Source of the DNA: CAZSAL01 sp964604825
GTDB taxonomy: Bacteria > Elusimicrobiota > Elusimicrobia > 2-01-FULL-59-12
DNA length: 7,244 nucleotides
Reading direction: 5' to 3'
Assembly: GCA_964604825.1 (NCBI GenBank)
Contig: CAZSAL010000077.1
Span: 1 to 7,244, forward strand
The notes under the pieces are model-generated. The model made no database searches and had not been told where the DNA came from. It saw only the letters and a list, made by a program, of their open reading frames with translations. The position numbers and the translations under genes are program-made. This document shows positions 5,067-7,244 of this stretch, one piece after another (the first letter of the stretch is position 1; every line of letters begins with the position of its first letter).

Positions 5067-5909
5067 ATGATTGTTTCTGAAGCACTGCGGTTAGCCAGCG
5101 CGCCACTGCGGAAAGCCGGAGTTGATGACCATAAACTGGAATCGGAATATCTGGTTGCAGGTGTTATAGGCGTTTCACGCTATGATCTATTTTTGCGGGG
5201 AAACTACTCCCTTTCTGATGTGCAGATCACCCGTCTTAAGCAATGGATTGAAGAAAGGAGCCGGCGCAAACCTCTGGCGTATATTCTGGGAACGCAGCCA
5301 TTCATGGATTTAGACCTTGAAGTGACCCCGTCAGTACTCATCCCACGCCCGGAAACCGAGGGCCTTGTTGAACGCGTCTTGTCTGTTTTGGACAGAATGC
5401 GCGATGCGGATGTAGCTGATGTCGGAACTGGTTCCGGAGCGATTGCGCTTCCCCTGGCAAGACACCCGAATATACGTAGCATCGCGGCAATTGATCGTTC
5501 CGCCGGAGCGCTTGCCGTAGCGCGGCGCAACGAGCTGCGAAACCCAGGACGCCTTCCGATCAAGTGGCTGGAGGGCGATCTGCTTGAGCCGGTTGCCGGC
5601 CGTCATTATGATCTTATCGTCGCCAACCTGCCCTATATCAAAACCGCAGATTTAAATTCCCTGCAAAAGGAACTCAGCTGGGAGCCACGAACGGCTCTGG
5701 ATGGAGGACCTGACGGTTTGGTTTTCATTGGTAAATTGGTCAATCAGTCGCAAACAACACTTAAGCAGGGTGGTTGGCTGCTTATGGAAATCGGATTCGA
5801 CCAAAAGGAACCCGTATTGGATATGCTGAAAACGGCCTGCTGGGATGAATCATTATGTGAAGTCGATATTGCCGGTCTTCCCAGATACATTCGCGCTAGA
5901 AAGGCCTGA
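5067..5909 (+). CDS. prmC: Release factor glutamine methyltransferase (PrmC/HemK)
   Basis: PrmC uses S-adenosylmethionine to N5-methylate the glutamine of the release-factor GGQ motif, raising termination efficiency. From ATG 5067 it has 280 residues, the usual length. The N-terminal helical domain (about 1-75) ends in RKPLAYILGTQPF (67-79). PRPETE is at 93-98, SAM motif I DVGTGSGAIAL at 118-128, an acidic motif II residue D143, and EPRTALDGGPDGL at 206-218. The catalytic NPPY, which holds the target glutamine, reads NLPY (187-190). That variant may be normal in some lineages. The gene starts one base after prfA, encoding its substrate, and stops five bases before murA. Annotation is firm; the altered second motif residue is the only oddity. 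Confidence 0.95.
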   Translation: MIVSEALRLASAPLRKAGVDDHKLESEYLVAGVIGVSRYDLFLRGNYSLSDVQITRLKQWIEERSRRKPLAYILGTQPFMDLDLEVTPSVLIPRPETEGLVERVLSVLDRMRDADVADVGTGSGAIALPLARHPNIRSIAAIDRSAGALAVARRNELRNPGRLPIKWLEGDLLEPVAGRHYDLIVANLPYIKTADLNSLQKELSWEPRTALDGGPDGLVFIGKLVNQSQTTLKQGGWLLMEIGFDQKEPVLDMLKTACWDESLCEVDIAGLPRYIRARKA

Positions 5910-5914
5910 TATCC

Positions 5915-7168
5915 ATGGATCTTTTGACTATTCACGGCGGCAAACGTTTGAGTGGAACGATTCCTGTTTCCGGATCAAAAAACGCCGGTTTACCTGTCAT
6001 GATCGCTTCCCTGCTCACAGACGAACCCTGCATAATCGACAATGTTCCTCATCTTGACGATATTGAGACATTGATCGCACTTCTCGTTTTTCTTGGAAAA
6101 GAAATTTCCCGATATAAAGACCGCCTGGAAATCAAGTCTACGCCAAGCCTCTACGCCGAAGCGCCTTATGAACTGGTGCGCCGTATGCGTGCAAGCATAG
6201 TTGTTATGGGTCCGCTTCTGGCGCGCCTCGGCCGGGTGAAAGTATCTCTTCCCGGAGGATGTGCGATCGGCGGCAGGCCAATAAATATTCATCTAGATGG
6301 CTTCAAGGCCATGGGAGCGGATTTAAAAATCGAGCAGGGTTATGTGGAGATGACGGCAAAAGCGCTGCAGGGCACAGCATTCCATCTTGATTTCGCCAGC
6401 GTTGGCGCCACGGAAAATCTGATGATGGCTGCCGCCCTGGCAAAGGGCCGAACCACCCTTATAAACGCCGCAATGGAGCCGGAAATTGAAGACCTTGCAA
6501 ACTGTCTCATATCCATGGGAGCCCAAATCAAGGGAATCGGTACGGAAACAATCACAATTGACGGAGTAGAAAAGCTGCACGGCTTCGAGCACCGGGTTAT
6601 CCCGGACAGGATTGAGGCTGGAACCTACATGATCGCCGCAGGCATAACCGGCGGCGACCTTACTCTTACCGGTGTTATTCCTGAGCATATGAAAACTTTA
6701 ATTGTAAAACTGGAACAGGCAGGAGTGAAAGTGGAAGCAGGAGACGGCAGAATTGCAGTATACGCTTCTCGATCGATTAAGCCGGTCAATATCGAAACCG
6801 CAGTTTATCCGGGATTTCCTACAGACCTTCAAGCGCAGTGGGTGGCTCTTATGACGCGAGCCGAGGGTGATTCCTCTGTCACCGAGCGGGTCTTTGAAAA
6901 TCGCTTCATGCATATTGCCGAGCTGCAGCGCATGGGAGCTGAAATTCAGATCAGGGGAAATACTGCAACGGTGGTAGGGGGGGGGACGTTATCCGGCGCT
7001 GATGTAATGGTTTCCGATTTGCGCGCCGGCGCCGCTCTGGTGCTTGCCGGACTTGCCGCATCCGGCGAAACAAATATTCACCGAATTTATCATCTCGACC
7101 GCGGCTACGAACATCTGGAAGAAAAACTGAGCGCCGTAGGCGCAGAAATCACCCGCTCCAAAGAATAA
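5915..7168 (+). CDS. murA: UDP-N-acetylglucosamine 1-carboxyvinyltransferase
   Basis: MurA transfers enolpyruvate from phosphoenolpyruvate to UDP-GlcNAc in the cytoplasm, the first committed step of peptidoglycan synthesis. At 417 residues it is full length. Key residues are present: K22-N23 in SGSKNAGLP, catalytic C116 in the loop LPGGCAIGGRP (112-122), the GATENLMMAA segment (164-173), D304 in YPGFPTDLQAQ (298-308), R370 in SDLRAGAALVL (367-377), and DRGYEHLEEKL (395-405). Having Cys rather than Asp at 116 predicts a fosfomycin-sensitive enzyme by family knowledge. The ATG at 5915 is five bases after prmC's stop; only a distant AAAGG precedes it, so coupling is likely. A run of nine G bases (6977-6985) encodes Gly355-357. 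No terminator is seen downstream. Confidence 0.97.
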   Translation: MDLLTIHGGKRLSGTIPVSGSKNAGLPVMIASLLTDEPCIIDNVPHLDDIETLIALLVFLGKEISRYKDRLEIKSTPSLYAEAPYELVRRMRASIVVMGPLLARLGRVKVSLPGGCAIGGRPINIHLDGFKAMGADLKIEQGYVEMTAKALQGTAFHLDFASVGATENLMMAAALAKGRTTLINAAMEPEIEDLANCLISMGAQIKGIGTETITIDGVEKLHGFEHRVIPDRIEAGTYMIAAGITGGDLTLTGVIPEHMKTLIVKLEQAGVKVEAGDGRIAVYASRSIKPVNIETAVYPGFPTDLQAQWVALMTRAEGDSSVTERVFENRFMHIAELQRMGAEIQIRGNTATVVGGGTLSGADVMVSDLRAGAALVLAGLAASGETNIHRIYHLDRGYEHLEEKLSAVGAEITRSKE

Positions 7169-7244
7169 CCGGCCTTTCTTCTCCTCGCCCCCAAAAGCTC
7201 CGATAATTTTTTGCGATAGACGATAGAAAAGATGAAGGCATTCA
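7169..7244. other. Downstream spacer with a small tandem repeat
   Basis: No gene is supported in these 76 bases and no terminator hairpin is visible. CGATAGA occurs twice in tandem at 7214-7227. An ATG at 7232 opens a frame (MKAF) that runs off the window end, with only an A-rich AGAAAAG directly before it. It could be the start of the next gene, but four codons are too few to judge. Confidence 0.3.

Noticed and set aside
5902..5920. Run of palindromes AGGCCT, GATATC and ATCCATGGAT around the murA start
   Set aside because: They are short, self-complementary without loops, and overlap the prmC end and murA start. Chance is a sufficient explanation.
7169..7213. Possible terminator after murA
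   Set aside because: There is a TTTTTT run at 7207-7212 but no stable stem before it.

Overview
The window is a block of bacterial housekeeping genes, all on the + strand: coaE, rho, a LysM/M23 cell-wall peptidase, rpmE (L31), prfA (RF1), prmC and murA. Base composition is moderate, with GC close to half by eye. The cluster rho-rpmE-prfA-prmC-murA occurs in several deep bacterial lineages. The added coaE and the secreted M23 protein, together with RpmE's long lysine-rich tail, suggest an uncultured-type, Gram-negative-like phylum such as Omnitrophota or Elusimicrobiota. That placement is inference from gene order and protein style and was not tested by a search.

Layout. Positions 1-303 hold no intact gene. 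They begin with half of a GC-rich interspersed palindrome, followed by what may be the decayed or frameshifted 3' end of another gene. coaE (304-963) is followed by rho (1064-2335) after a 100-base gap whose rho frame is open. A lipidless secreted LysM + M23 protein (2398-3342) comes next, then rpmE (3403-3783), which ends at a strong intrinsic terminator (3797-3834). After a hairpin-rich spacer, prfA (3950-5065), prmC (5067-5909) and murA (5915-7168) are tightly packed and probably co-transcribed. The last 76 bases contain no supported gene.

Function. prfA and prmC form a functional pair, since PrmC methylates the GGQ glutamine of release factors. rho and rpmE serve transcription termination and the ribosome. 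coaE completes coenzyme A synthesis. murA makes the first committed peptidoglycan precursor, and the M23 protein probably remodels the finished wall.

The most interesting signal is non-coding. A family of short GC-rich palindromes with CCGCC/GGCGG arms sits at successive gene junctions. At two of them (before rpmE and before prmC) the last hairpin has a 9-base loop beginning AAGC, and its right arm runs directly into the GGAG Shine-Dalgarno of the next gene. Before prmC the palindromes also encode the last ~19 residues of RF1. Before rpmE the four arms can form mutually exclusive hairpins, one of which hides the ribosome-binding site. Either a REP-like element has been co-opted for translation initiation, or these are cis-regulatory leaders. 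No clear new enzyme system, CRISPR array, defence island, intact insertion sequence, tRNA or rRNA was found.
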